This document shows positions 17,920 to 26,534 of a DNA stretch of 64,000 nt, in pieces; within the stretch, counting starts at the first letter, position 1; each line of letters opens with the position of its first letter. The notes below the pieces were generated by a model. That model made no database searches. It was not told the origin of the DNA and worked only from the letters and a program-made list of their open reading frames with translations. A program made the position numbers and the translations under genes. This DNA is from Pseudophaeobacter flagellatus. Lineage in GTDB: Bacteria; Pseudomonadota; Alphaproteobacteria; Rhodobacterales; Rhodobacteraceae. Location: assembly GCF_021228235.1 (NCBI RefSeq), contig NZ_JAJQRG010000002.1, positions 558,001-622,000 on the forward strand. The letters are read 5' to 3'.

Positions 17920-18864
17920 ATGAACTGGATCACCAATTACGTTCGCCCAAGGATCAATTCGATCTTTTCGCGCCGCGAAGTGCCTGAGAACCTTTGGCAC
18001 AAATGCAGTGAATGCGGCACCATGCTGTTTCACCGCGAGCTGAGCGACAATCAAAACGTCTGCACCAACTGCGATCACCACATGCATATCACGCCGCGCG
18101 ATCGTTTCGCCGCGCTGTTTGATGGTGGTATCTTCACCGAGGTCACAGTGCCGGAACCGATTGCGGATCCGCTGAAATTCCGGGATCAGAAGAAATATCC
18201 CGACCGCATGAAGGCGGCGCAAAAAAAGACCGATGAAAAAGAGGCCATGCTGGTGGTTTCCGGCGAAATTGGCCGCACGCCGATCATTGCCGCGGCGCAG
18301 GATTTCTCCTTTATGGCCGGGTCCATGGGCATGTATGTCGGCAATGCGATCATCGCCGCCGCCGAAGAGGCCGTGAAGCTTGGCCGCCCGCTGGTGCTGT
18401 TCTCGGCTGCGGGGGGCGCGCGCATGCAGGAAGGCATCCTGTCGCTGATGCAGATGCCGCGCACCACCGTTGCGGTGCAGATGCTGAAAGAGGCAAACCT
18501 GCCCTATATCGTTGTGCTGACCCACCCCACCACCGGGGGCGTGACGGCATCCTATGCGATGTTGGGCGATGTGCATATTTCCGAACCCAACGCGCTGATC
18601 TGCTTTGCCGGGCCGCGGGTAATCGAACAGACTATTCGCGAAAAGCTCCCCGAAGGCTTCCAGCGGGCGGAATACCTGCTGGACCATGGCATGCTGGACC
18701 GGGTGATTCCGCGCACCCAGATGCGCCAGGAGCTGGTCACCATCATCCGTATGTTGATGGGGCTGCCGCCACAGGTGGTGGGGGATCTGCCCGCCCCGAG
18801 CGAGGGCGAAACCGCCGCTCTTGACGCCCCGGATGCCGCTCAACCTGCCCCATCGGACGGCTGA
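17920..18864 (+). CDS. accD: Acetyl-CoA carboxylase carboxyltransferase subunit beta
   Basis: With AccA forms the carboxyltransferase that transfers CO2 from biotin to acetyl-CoA, the first step of fatty acid synthesis. 314 residues. The N-terminal zinc ribbon has Cys29, Cys32, Cys48 and Cys51 (KCSECG ... VCTNC). The crotonase-like core includes FMAGSMGMYVGNAI, LVLFSAAGGARMQEG and LTHPTTGGVTASYAM. The C-terminal 25 residues are an Ala/Pro/Asp-rich tail not needed for the fold. Next gene is folC, an accD-folC order common in proteobacteria. A hairpin lies between them. Confidence 0.97.
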   Translation: MNWITNYVRPRINSIFSRREVPENLWHKCSECGTMLFHRELSDNQNVCTNCDHHMHITPRDRFAALFDGGIFTEVTVPEPIADPLKFRDQKKYPDRMKAAQKKTDEKEAMLVVSGEIGRTPIIAAAQDFSFMAGSMGMYVGNAIIAAAEEAVKLGRPLVLFSAAGGARMQEGILSLMQMPRTTVAVQMLKEANLPYIVVLTHPTTGGVTASYAMLGDVHISEPNALICFAGPRVIEQTIREKLPEGFQRAEYLLDHGMLDRVIPRTQMRQELVTIIRMLMGLPPQVVGDLPAPSEGETAALDAPDAAQPAPSDG

Positions 18865-18885
18865 ATGCGCTAGGCTTTTGTGATG

Positions 18886-18912
18886 CGGCCCGCCTTTTAT
18901 CAGGGTGGGCCG
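18886..18912 (+). terminator. Hairpin after accD, possible weak terminator
   Basis: CGGCCCGCC (18886-18894) can pair with GGTGGGCCG (18904-18912), including one G-T pair, and is followed by TTTGTCGTTT. The T run is interrupted, so termination before folC is probably partial. Confidence 0.45.
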
Positions 18913-18966
18913 TTTGTCGTTTATCTGTCCCTGTCTTTTTGACCCGTTGCCAGTTGAGTATGCTTC

Positions 18967-20241
18967 ATGACCCAGCCAAAATCCGACGTCATCCTCGCCC
19001 GCATGCTGGCGCTGCACCCGAAGATTATCGACCTGACGCTGGATCGGGTCTGGCAGCTGCTGGCGCGGCTGGACAACCCGCAGGATAGCCTGCCGCCGGT
19101 GATCCACCTGGCGGGGACCAATGGCAAGGGGTCAACCCAGGCGATGATTCGCGCCGGGCTTGAAGGCTGGGGAAAATCTGTCCACGCCTATACCTCGCCG
19201 CATCTGGCGCGGTTCCACGAACGCATCCGCCTGGCCGGAGAGCTGATTTCCGAAACGCATCTCAGCGAAATTCTTGATGAGTGCTACGCCACCAACGGCG
19301 GGGAAAGCATTACCTATTTTGAAATCACCACCGTGGCCGGGCTGCTCGCCTTTGCCCGCACCCCGGCGGATTATACCCTGCTTGAGGTTGGCCTTGGGGG
19401 CCGACTGGATGCCACCAATGTCGTCGCCAAGCCAGAGCTCACGGTGATCACGCCGATCTCGATCGACCATGAACAGTTTCTGGGCGATACCCTGGCCAAG
19501 ATCGCCTTTGAGAAGGCAGGCATCATTAAACGCGGCGTGCCGGTGGTGGTGGGCCCACAACCCGAAGAGGCCCTGGACGTCATCGAAGCCAGGGCGGCGC
19601 AACTGTGCGCGCCGGTCCTGGCCTATGGGCAGCAGTGGCACGTTAGCGAAGAACGCGGCCGCCTGGTGTATCAGGATGAACGCGGCCTGCTGGATCTGCC
19701 AATGCCCGCGCTTCTGGGCGCACATCAGGTGCAAAACGCAGGCGCGGCCCTGGCGGCGCTGCGCCGCCTTGGCGCCGATGAAACCGCCTGCGAAGCAGCA
19801 ATGCTGCAGGCCGAATGGCCGGCCCGAATGCAGCGGTTGAAAACTGGTCCGCTGGTTGCGGCGGCAGGGCAGGCCGAACTCTGGCTAGACGGCGGCCATA
19901 ACGCCGCCGCCGGTAGCGCCCTGGCAGAGGTCCTGGCAGCATTGCCCAAACGGCCGACTCACCTGATTTGCGGCATGCTCAACACCAAGGATGTGACCGG
20001 TTATCTAGCCCCGCTGGCGACCCAGGCTCAAAGCCTGACGGCGGTCTCCATCCCAGATGAGGTCAACACGCTGTCGGCCAGCGAAACCAAAGCCGCCGCC
20101 GTATCGGTTGGCCTGCCCGCCACCTGTGCAGAAAACACCAGCGCCGCCCTAGAGCAGATCCTGCACCAGGACCCCCAGGCGCGGGTGCTGATCTGCGGCT
20201 CTCTTTACCTTGCGGGCCATATCCTACGCGAAAACGGCTGA
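18967..20241 (+). CDS. folC: Bifunctional folylpolyglutamate / dihydrofolate synthase
   Basis: ATP-dependent Mur-ligase-family enzyme that adds glutamate to dihydropteroate and to folates. 424 residues. The P-loop GTNGKGST is at about residues 50-57 (HLAGTNGKGSTQAM). SPHLARFHERIRLAGELIS is the folate-site omega loop, EVGLGGRLDATNVV carries the Mg-binding segment, and LDGGHNAAA the C-terminal ligase motif. Start at the ATG 18967. It ends 45 bp before the convergent decayed gene. Confidence 0.96.
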   Translation: MTQPKSDVILARMLALHPKIIDLTLDRVWQLLARLDNPQDSLPPVIHLAGTNGKGSTQAMIRAGLEGWGKSVHAYTSPHLARFHERIRLAGELISETHLSEILDECYATNGGESITYFEITTVAGLLAFARTPADYTLLEVGLGGRLDATNVVAKPELTVITPISIDHEQFLGDTLAKIAFEKAGIIKRGVPVVVGPQPEEALDVIEARAAQLCAPVLAYGQQWHVSEERGRLVYQDERGLLDLPMPALLGAHQVQNAGAALAALRRLGADETACEAAMLQAEWPARMQRLKTGPLVAAAGQAELWLDGGHNAAAGSALAEVLAALPKRPTHLICGMLNTKDVTGYLAPLATQAQSLTAVSIPDEVNTLSASETKAAAVSVGLPATCAENTSAALEQILHQDPQARVLICGSLYLAGHILRENG

Positions 20242-20286
20242 ACGGATACTCTGCCCCTGCTTCATTTGGCTCCAAATATCCACTGT

Positions 20287-20691
20287 TTAAGCCCGGTCAA
20301 CAGCTTGGCGCACCGGCAGAAAGGGCAGTGCTTGGTCGCGCCTTGTTCCAATCGCAACCGGTGCGCGCAGTTTCTGGTCGATAGTTTCGGGCCGGTCCGG
20401 ACTGGAAGAAAAACCAGAAGATCGCAAATTCATGGGGCCTGAAAGGCCCATCAAAGCCCCCTTGTTTGCTGTTTGCAAGCTGTGCGGCGTGCCATCATCA
20501 TTTGTGGCCGAACTGAGTTGCTGCAACGTGCCACCTTTCCACCTCTCTACACTGGTGTGTTTGAAGCTATAGGCGGTGGTTCTGATTAAAGGCACCTTTA
20601 CCACAATCTCCGTCGTCACCTTCACGGTCAACGCGCCGCCGCCACCGGAAAAGCTGTAGCTGTGATCGCCGATGTCCTTGCCTTTGCGCAT
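20287..20691 (-). pseudogene. Decayed gene, DUF6134-like fragment
   Basis: The readable part contains RKGKDIGDHSYSF, VVKVPLIRTTAYSFKHTSV and ERWKGGTLQQLSSATNDDG, in the order typical of DUF6134 proteins (secreted, usually about 200 residues). The in-frame sequence upstream of the ATG continues the family (WKTAFDV) but has no signal peptide and soon reaches a stop. Downstream of TANKG the sequence no longer looks like the family and appears frameshifted. I therefore call it a remnant. An alternative is a genuine short gene of 134 residues; the similarity is from memory and not from a search. Convergent with folC. Confidence 0.45.
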
Positions 20692-20992
20692 GACGTCAAA
20701 GGCAGTTTTCCATTGGATGGGACAGAGAGGGCGTGAGCAGGTGCCGCCTAAGCGACAGCAATCCCGACGGCCATTGCAAGAAGACGCATATCATATTCCA
20801 TTGTGTGCTGCGATTTGCGCTTCAATGGGGGGCAAGCCTTACAACAGACTTACAAGCGATCGCATCCTGAACATGCCGCTGTGTCGTGAAGGGTGCACAG
20901 CGGTTGCTGCGCGTGCAACGGTTGGCCGCAACGCAGCGGTCATTTCCCGGCTGCTGTTGCGCCCGCCGGGAAATGACCCGGATATGAAGGCC
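20692..20992. other. Intergenic, no convincing gene
   Basis: About 300 bp between the decayed gene and the end of the LysR gene. The first 25 bp or so continue the decayed reading frame. The rest has no reading frame with plausible codon use, no hairpin followed by a T run, and no tRNA-like arms. Confidence 0.4.
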
Positions 20993-21937
20993 TCACTCGC
21001 TCTCTTTTACCGGAACACCGACAGGCGATGGCTTGGCTTTGACGGGCGTTTCCAACAAAACCTCTAGAAAAGCACTGGCTGCCGGGGAGAGGGATCGCCC
21101 GGTTTGACGCACCAGCCCGATTCGCCGCCGGGCCCCAAAACCTATGATGGATCGCTGGACAAGCCGCTCGGTCGGCAAAATCGGCAGTGTCAATTCCGGC
21201 AGCGCCGTAATGCCCAGCCCCTCGGCCACCAATGCACCGGCGGTTGCCAGATGCGCGACCTCAAACCTTGGCGAAAGCGGCCGGTTCAGCCGAAGGCAGG
21301 CGCTGTCCAGTAATTCACGTACGGATGTGCCCTGTGCCATTGCAATGAACGGCATCTCTACCAGTTCCGACCAATCATATGGTCGGTCTTCCTGAAGCGG
21401 CCCCTCGGGTGCCCCAATCGCAACAAAAGCATCATCCATCACCGGTTGAAACGCGAGCCGAGACCGTGTCGACAGCGTCCCCGCAGTGAAGCCGATTTCT
21501 GCACGCCCCGTTTCAATAACCTCGATCACGCTGTCCGATAGCGCGTCGATGATTTTCAGGTCGATGTCCGGATACTTCGATGTAAAACGGCGCAGGACCT
21601 GGGGCAAAAAGGCCGCCGTGACAGAGGGGAGCCCCGCAATGGTCAACTGCCCATGCCGCGCCGATAGGTGCGCGTCGAACTCAGCATATGCATCTTGGGC
21701 GGTGTGAACCATACGCGCTGCGATACGGGCAAGCACAGCGCCGCTGGTGGTAAGTCTGACATTGCGCGTGTCCCGGTCAAAAAGGCGTGTGCCGAGCTGA
21801 TCTTCAAGCGCCGAAATGTGGCGAGAGAGAGCAGATGGCGACATGCGCAGTGCCTCGGCGGCGGCGCGGAAGGATCCGGTTTCTTGCAGTGTCAGTACCG
21901 CAGTGTAATCAGACAAAGACATATTGTTGCGTTTCAT
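20993..21937 (-). CDS. LysR family transcriptional regulator
   Basis: 314 residues with an N-terminal winged helix-turn-helix (TGSFRAAAEALRMSPSALSR, then LEDQLGTRLFDRDTRNVRLT) and a periplasmic-binding-like effector domain. It is transcribed divergently from the TAXI-TRAP/AtuA-like operon with 90 bp between starts, so it most likely controls that operon and senses its substrate or an intermediate. The ATG at 21937 is used; another in-frame ATG at 21922 (MSLSDYTAV) is an equally plausible start because neither has a strong ribosome binding site. Confidence 0.92.
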   Translation of the reverse strand: MKRNNMSLSDYTAVLTLQETGSFRAAAEALRMSPSALSRHISALEDQLGTRLFDRDTRNVRLTTSGAVLARIAARMVHTAQDAYAEFDAHLSARHGQLTIAGLPSVTAAFLPQVLRRFTSKYPDIDLKIIDALSDSVIEVIETGRAEIGFTAGTLSTRSRLAFQPVMDDAFVAIGAPEGPLQEDRPYDWSELVEMPFIAMAQGTSVRELLDSACLRLNRPLSPRFEVAHLATAGALVAEGLGITALPELTLPILPTERLVQRSIIGFGARRRIGLVRQTGRSLSPAASAFLEVLLETPVKAKPSPVGVPVKESE

Positions 21938-21988
21938 GCATCAATTATTCCAAAATCAGCCATTTTCGCAACAGGTAATTCATTGCAT
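21936..21988. promoter_or_regulatory. Dyad between the LysR gene and the TAXI-TRAP operon
   Basis: ATGCATCAATTA (21936-21947) and TAATTCATTGCAT (21976-21988) form an imperfect inverted repeat (shared arms ATGCA and AATTA) with 28 bases between them. AT-rich dyads in such divergent gaps are typical LysR binding sites. The first arm overlaps the LysR start codon, which would fit autoregulation. Confidence 0.4.
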
Positions 21989-22027
21989 GATCGCCTGGCC
22001 CCCATAGGGCATCCAAGGGAGGAACTC

Positions 22028-22987
22028 ATGAAACACACAATCGCCGCGCTTTTTGGCGCAACTTTGCTGGCATCGCCACTGGCCGCGCAGGAAACTGACC
22101 TGCTGATTGGCTCTACCTCGGCATCGTCGAGCCACTACGGATATTTTGTTGCAGTAGGCCAACTGATCAATGAAAATACCGAAGGGCTGAAAGCCTCTGT
22201 GGTTGAAACAGGCGCGACGCTGGACAACATCCGCCGCATGGGGCGCGGACAGATTGACCTTGGCCTGGTGACGACAAATGCAGTGCAGCACGCCGTATCG
22301 GGCACCAACGCCTTTGAAGGCAATGCGCAAGACCTGCGCCTGCTGTGGGTGTATACCAACGCGCCGCAAAACGTCGTTGTCCGCGCCGATGCTGATGCCG
22401 ATAGCCTGGAGGAGTTGGCAGGAAAACGGTTCAACCCTGGCATCAAGGGCGGATCGACCGAAGCCACGACCGAAGCCGTGTTCAAAGCGCTTGGGCTCAG
22501 CGCCGATTATGTGCGCGGCTCGACAACCGATATTGTCGGTGCAATCAAGGACAATCGCCTGGTGGGCTATGTCAAATCGGGTTCGGGTCTAAAGCTTGAC
22601 GGGTCCACCATGGATATCGCGGTTTCGACAGATATTTCGGTTCTTGGCTTAAGCCCGGAACAGGCTGACACCCTGCGGGCAGACATGCCGGATATTTCCG
22701 TCGTGGATATTCCAGCAGGTGCTGCTGATGATATCCCTGCGTACAGCACCTGGGCCTTTGGGGTTGGGGTCGCCGCGCCTGCATCAATGGACGACGAAAC
22801 GGCCTACCAAATTGTTTCTGTTATCATGGCCGACAAGACCGCACAGGCCAATGCCATGGCTGCGCTTGAGGGGGCGAACTTGGCCCAGATGACTTTGGAT
22901 TATGGCACCATATCGCTGCATCCGGGGGCCGCGCGCTGGTTCGAAGAACAGGGCATGGAGATCCCTGCCAAGTTGATGGCCAAGTGA
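22028..22987 (+). CDS. TAXI-family TRAP transporter substrate-binding protein
   Basis: Periplasmic solute receptor of a tripartite ATP-independent transporter, 319 residues. Signal peptide MKHTIAALFGATLLASPLAA with cleavage before QE. The mature start DLLIGSTSASSSHYGYFVAV, followed by VVETGATLDNIRRMGRGQIDLG, is the TAXI pattern. The start is fixed by the ribosome binding site GGGAGGAACTC. The stop overlaps the next gene's vicinity (one base gap), so translation is coupled. The substrate is not predictable from sequence; TAXI systems carry glutamate, dicarboxylates and other organic acids. Confidence 0.92.
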   Translation: MKHTIAALFGATLLASPLAAQETDLLIGSTSASSSHYGYFVAVGQLINENTEGLKASVVETGATLDNIRRMGRGQIDLGLVTTNAVQHAVSGTNAFEGNAQDLRLLWVYTNAPQNVVVRADADADSLEELAGKRFNPGIKGGSTEATTEAVFKALGLSADYVRGSTTDIVGAIKDNRLVGYVKSGSGLKLDGSTMDIAVSTDISVLGLSPEQADTLRADMPDISVVDIPAGAADDIPAYSTWAFGVGVAAPASMDDETAYQIVSVIMADKTAQANAMAALEGANLAQMTLDYGTISLHPGAARWFEEQGMEIPAKLMAK

Positions 22988-22988
22988 T

Positions 22989-24848
22989 ATGACCCTTGCG
23001 AATATTCAAAAAGGGCTTGCCATATTGGTAGGAGCCTTCGTTTTCTACACAGCGGCAAGTGGTCCGTTCGAAGGGCTGATTCAGCGCGCGCTTTTCCTGG
23101 CGCTGGTGTCCTCTTTGGGTTTCGCGCTCTACCCGTTGGGCGCTGGCACCCGCTGGCGTCCGATTGGTGTTGCAATTGATCTCGCGCTTTGCGGCCTTGT
23201 GCTGATCGCTTGTGGCTATGTCGTTTGGAACTACGACGAAATAATGACGTCGCTGCCCTGGGCCACAACCATAGACAAAGCGTTGACTGTAGGGCTTGTG
23301 CTGGCGGTGCTAGAGCTTGGGCGACGCACCGTAGGATTGATCTTTCCGGTCCTCGTTCTGGTGGGGCTGGGCTATGCGCTGTTCGGAAATTTGCTGCCTG
23401 GTGCCCTGCGTCATCGCGGTTTTGATACGGCCTTTGTGACCGAGACGATCTTTCTTGGGGATCTTGGGATCTGGGGCATGTTGACGGGGGTAGCGGCAAC
23501 GGTCATCGCCGCCTTTGTCCTGTTCGGCGCGCTTTTGCTGCATACCGGGGGTGGGCAGGCGTTCATGGATCTTGCCATGCGCCTTGGCGGCCGTCAGCCC
23601 GGTGGGGCGGCCAAAATTGCAACCATTGCAAGTGGCCTGTTCGGGATGATCTCGGGCTCTGCGGTGGCAAATGTCGCGACCACGGGCAACTTTACCATCC
23701 CGATGATGATCCGGCTTGGCTATCCGCGGCCCTTCGCAGCAGCGGTAGAGGCGGTGGCGTCGACAGGGGGCCAAATCGCACCGCCAATCATGGGGGCTGC
23801 TGCCTTCGTCATGGCGGAAATTCTGGGCCTTCCCTACACCACAATTATCCTCGGGGCGATCATCCCGGCTGTCCTGTTCTATGCCTCTGTCTTTGTTACC
23901 GTGCATTTTGTCGCCCTGCGCCGTGGCCTTGCCGTTGTTCCGGAGGACGAGTTGCCTGCATGGGCCACCATCCTGTCACCACGTCGTGTGGCACCGATCC
24001 TTTGTGCGCTTGGTGGGCTTGGCATCGGCATCTGGCTTGGCCGGTCGATTGCCACCGCTGCGTTTTACGGCGTCATTGGGCTGTTGATCGCATTTATTGC
24101 AACCGAAGCGGGCAGGCTGTCCCCGCGTGAGATGATCGGCAAGGTCATCAACGGATTGGAAGACGCCGGAAAAGGCATGGTCATCATCGGCGTGCTTTTG
24201 GCGGGTGCGCAGGTGCTGGTGTCGATGATCAACCTGACGGGCATCGGCGTGACCCTGTCATCCCTGATCGTGTCGATGGCGGGCGACAGCGTGCCGATGG
24301 TTGCGGTTATCGTGGGTTTTGTCTGCCTGATCATGGGTATGGGCCTGCCGACCACCGCCGCCTATGTTCTGGTTGCAGCCGTGCTGGCACCCGCCATGAC
24401 AGCCGTGGGTGTTGACCCCTTGGCGGCCCATCTTTTTGTGTTCTATTTCGCCACGATTTCTGTCATCACGCCCCCCGTCTGCGTGGCAGTCTTTGTTGGG
24501 TCTGGCATTGCAAACACCAACTGGCTCCCGGCTGCGGGGCACGCTGTGCGCCTTGGCGCGGTGACCTATCTTGTGCCCTTCTTGCTGCTGCTCTTTCCCG
24601 GCATGTTGCTTCAAGGCGGCGCTGTTGCGATAGCCGAAGCGATCCTGGCGGGGGCGGCGCTGGTGCTTGCGGTGCCGACGCTGCTGACAGGGTCGCCACT
24701 TGTCGGAAACCGGGCGATCGACACGGCTTTGCTTATTGCGGTGATTGCTCTGGCAATCTGGCCCCAGTCATTCACCCCTATCCTTGCCCTCGCCGTATAT
24801 TTTGGTGCCCGCAGGCTGGGCCAAAGGCACAAGGAGGTCTTGGCATGA
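22989..24848 (+). CDS. TRAP transporter fused permease (DctQM type)
   Basis: 619 residues, highly hydrophobic, with about 16 membrane segments. It combines the small (Q) and large (M) TRAP subunits, the usual form for TAXI systems. Recognisable M-subunit parts are GMISGSAVANVATTGNFTIP, VEAVASTGGQIAPPIMGAAA and GMGLPTTAAYVLVAA. It imports the ligand delivered by the TAXI receptor using a cation gradient. The gene starts two bases after the receptor stop and overlaps the AtuA-like gene by four bases (ATGA), indicating one operon. Confidence 0.93.
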   Translation: MTLANIQKGLAILVGAFVFYTAASGPFEGLIQRALFLALVSSLGFALYPLGAGTRWRPIGVAIDLALCGLVLIACGYVVWNYDEIMTSLPWATTIDKALTVGLVLAVLELGRRTVGLIFPVLVLVGLGYALFGNLLPGALRHRGFDTAFVTETIFLGDLGIWGMLTGVAATVIAAFVLFGALLLHTGGGQAFMDLAMRLGGRQPGGAAKIATIASGLFGMISGSAVANVATTGNFTIPMMIRLGYPRPFAAAVEAVASTGGQIAPPIMGAAAFVMAEILGLPYTTIILGAIIPAVLFYASVFVTVHFVALRRGLAVVPEDELPAWATILSPRRVAPILCALGGLGIGIWLGRSIATAAFYGVIGLLIAFIATEAGRLSPREMIGKVINGLEDAGKGMVIIGVLLAGAQVLVSMINLTGIGVTLSSLIVSMAGDSVPMVAVIVGFVCLIMGMGLPTTAAYVLVAAVLAPAMTAVGVDPLAAHLFVFYFATISVITPPVCVAVFVGSGIANTNWLPAAGHAVRLGAVTYLVPFLLLLFPGMLLQGGAVAIAEAILAGAALVLAVPTLLTGSPLVGNRAIDTALLIAVIALAIWPQSFTPILALAVYFGARRLGQRHKEVLA

Positions 24849-26143
24849 ACCCCTTCAGAATTGGTTGTGGCGCGGGATTTCAAGGGGACCGGATCGCACC
24901 GGCTGCCGATCTTGCAGATCGCGGGGCGCTGGATGTTCTGGTCTTTGAATGTCTGGCCGAACGCACCATCGCATTGGCGCAAAAGGCACGACTTGACGAT
25001 CCCGACGCAGGCTATGATCCGCTGCTTGAGCGCCGCCTGCGCGCAACCCTGCCGGGCTGTGCAAAACACGGTACCAAGATTATCACAAACATGGGGGCGG
25101 CCAACCCGGGCGCCGCAGCGAAAAAGGCCCGTGCCATTGTGGCTGATCTTGGGCTGTCGTTGAAAGTCGCGATGGTGACGGGGGACGATGTCTCTGATCA
25201 GATCGCGGATTTCATCCTTGATGAAACCAAGCAACCCGCCTCGACGCTGGGGCAACGCATGGTTTCGGCAAATGCCTATATCGGCGTTTCCGGTATCGTC
25301 GAGGCGCTGGCGCAGGGGGCTGACATTGTCATATGCGGACGTGCGTCTGATCCTGCGCTGTTCTTGGCGCCTTTGGTGCATCACTTTGGCTGGGCGATGG
25401 ACGATTACGAAAAGCTTGGGCGCGGTACATTGATTGGCCACCTGCTTGAATGTTCCGCGCAGATTACCGGTGGGTATTTTGCGGATCCGGGCGTCAAGGA
25501 TGTGCCTGACCTTGCCAATATCGGCTTTCCTTTGGCCGAGGTAACAGCAGATGGCAACGCGGTTGTGACCAAGCTTGCGAATACCGGCGGGATTGTCACC
25601 CCGGCCACCTGTACCGAACAGCTGCTTTATGAAATCCATGACCCCGCGCGCTATCTGCAGCCGGATGTCGTGGCGGATTTCTCGCAAGTTACCTTCGAAG
25701 CCATTGGCAAGGATCGCGTGGCGGTGCGCGGTGCAACTGGCCAGCCCCCGACCGGGCAACTCAAGGTTTCGGTTGCTTACCGAGACGGCTGGCAAGGAGA
25801 GGGGCAAATTTCCTACATGGGGAGCAATGCCCGCGCCCGCGCCGACCTGGCCAGGTTAATTCTGGACCAGCGACTGACTGCATCTGATATCGACGAGCGT
25901 CTTGGGCACCTGATTGGCAGCGAAGAGGAGACGCGCCTGCGCTACACCGCCCGCTGCACCAGTGCCGCCACCGCCCGTTTGATCGGCGAAGAAGTGGAAT
26001 CGCTTTACCTATGCGGCCCGGCAGCAGGGGGGGGCGTTTCGAAGTCAGTGCGGGAAATCATCGCCATTGCCTCGACATTGATGCCTTCGCAGCGTGTTCA
26101 ATTGCGCGCTGATATCTTGGGAGTGAACCATGAAGCTGCATGA
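24845..26143 (+). CDS. AtuA-like (DUF1446) family protein
   Basis: 432 residues resembling the main domain of AtuA, a protein of the acyclic terpene utilisation cluster of Pseudomonas whose reaction is not established. Seen: RIGCGAGFQGDRIAPAADLA at the N-terminus, VFECLAERTIALAQ, TNMGAANPGAAAKKA, VICGRASDPALFLAPL, and GGIVTPATCTEQLLYEI. In most genomes AtuA has a C-terminal extension of about 100 residues; here that part is a separate gene that overlaps by 14 bp. Linkage to a TRAP importer suggests catabolism of an imported carboxylate; that is inference. Confidence 0.85.
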   Translation: MNPFRIGCGAGFQGDRIAPAADLADRGALDVLVFECLAERTIALAQKARLDDPDAGYDPLLERRLRATLPGCAKHGTKIITNMGAANPGAAAKKARAIVADLGLSLKVAMVTGDDVSDQIADFILDETKQPASTLGQRMVSANAYIGVSGIVEALAQGADIVICGRASDPALFLAPLVHHFGWAMDDYEKLGRGTLIGHLLECSAQITGGYFADPGVKDVPDLANIGFPLAEVTADGNAVVTKLANTGGIVTPATCTEQLLYEIHDPARYLQPDVVADFSQVTFEAIGKDRVAVRGATGQPPTGQLKVSVAYRDGWQGEGQISYMGSNARARADLARLILDQRLTASDIDERLGHLIGSEEETRLRYTARCTSAATARLIGEEVESLYLCGPAAGGGVSKSVREIIAIASTLMPSQRVQLRADILGVNHEAA

Positions 26144-26441
26144 GCTTGCCCACGGCCGAACCGGGGATAAAGGGGATACCTCCAATATATCCATTATCGC
26201 CTACCGTGCAGAGGATTTTGATCGTTTGCTCGCCGAGATTTCAGCCGAACGCGTCGCCGCCTATCTAAACCAGCCGACCAGCGCGGTGTCGCGCTATGTT
26301 CTGCCGCAGCTCTGCGCCATGAATTTTGTCCTTAAAGGTGCCCTCAAAGGGGGGGTCACAAGATCCCTGGCACTGGATGCCCATGGCAAATGTCTCTCTT
26401 CAGTGCTGCTTGAAATGTCGTTGACATCTGACAGCGCGTAA
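26130..26441 (+). CDS. AtuA-related small protein (detached C-terminal domain)
   Basis: 103 residues. The block HELAHGRTGDKGDTSNISII, then VSRYVLPQLCAMNFVLKGAL, matches the C-terminal domain found fused to DUF1446 in AtuA proteins. The overlap with the preceding gene (26130-26143) makes translational coupling likely and suggests the two polypeptides form one complex. The remainder of the frame ends in a normal C-terminus. Alternative reading as an independent enzyme is less likely given the overlap. Confidence 0.82.
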   Translation: MKLHELAHGRTGDKGDTSNISIIAYRAEDFDRLLAEISAERVAAYLNQPTSAVSRYVLPQLCAMNFVLKGALKGGVTRSLALDAHGKCLSSVLLEMSLTSDSA

Positions 26442-26453
26442 GCCCCCAAATCT

Positions 26454-26519
26454 CCGCGTCCCCAAGCCTTGGGCACGCGGGGCTGCTTCAGATTGCTTGG
26501 GCCCCAGATTGCTTGGGCC
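26454..26519. repeat. Long hairpin and tandem 15-bp repeat between convergent genes
   Basis: CCGCGTCCCCAAG pairs with CTTGGGCACGCGG (26454-26480) apart from one mismatch, leaving almost no loop. CAGATTGCTTGGGCC is repeated at 26489-26503 and 26505-26519 with one base between. Located between the convergent AtuA-related and LysR genes; the hairpin may act as a bidirectional terminator although it lacks a T run. Confidence 0.5.
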
Positions 26520-26534
26520 AGGGTGCGTCTTTGG

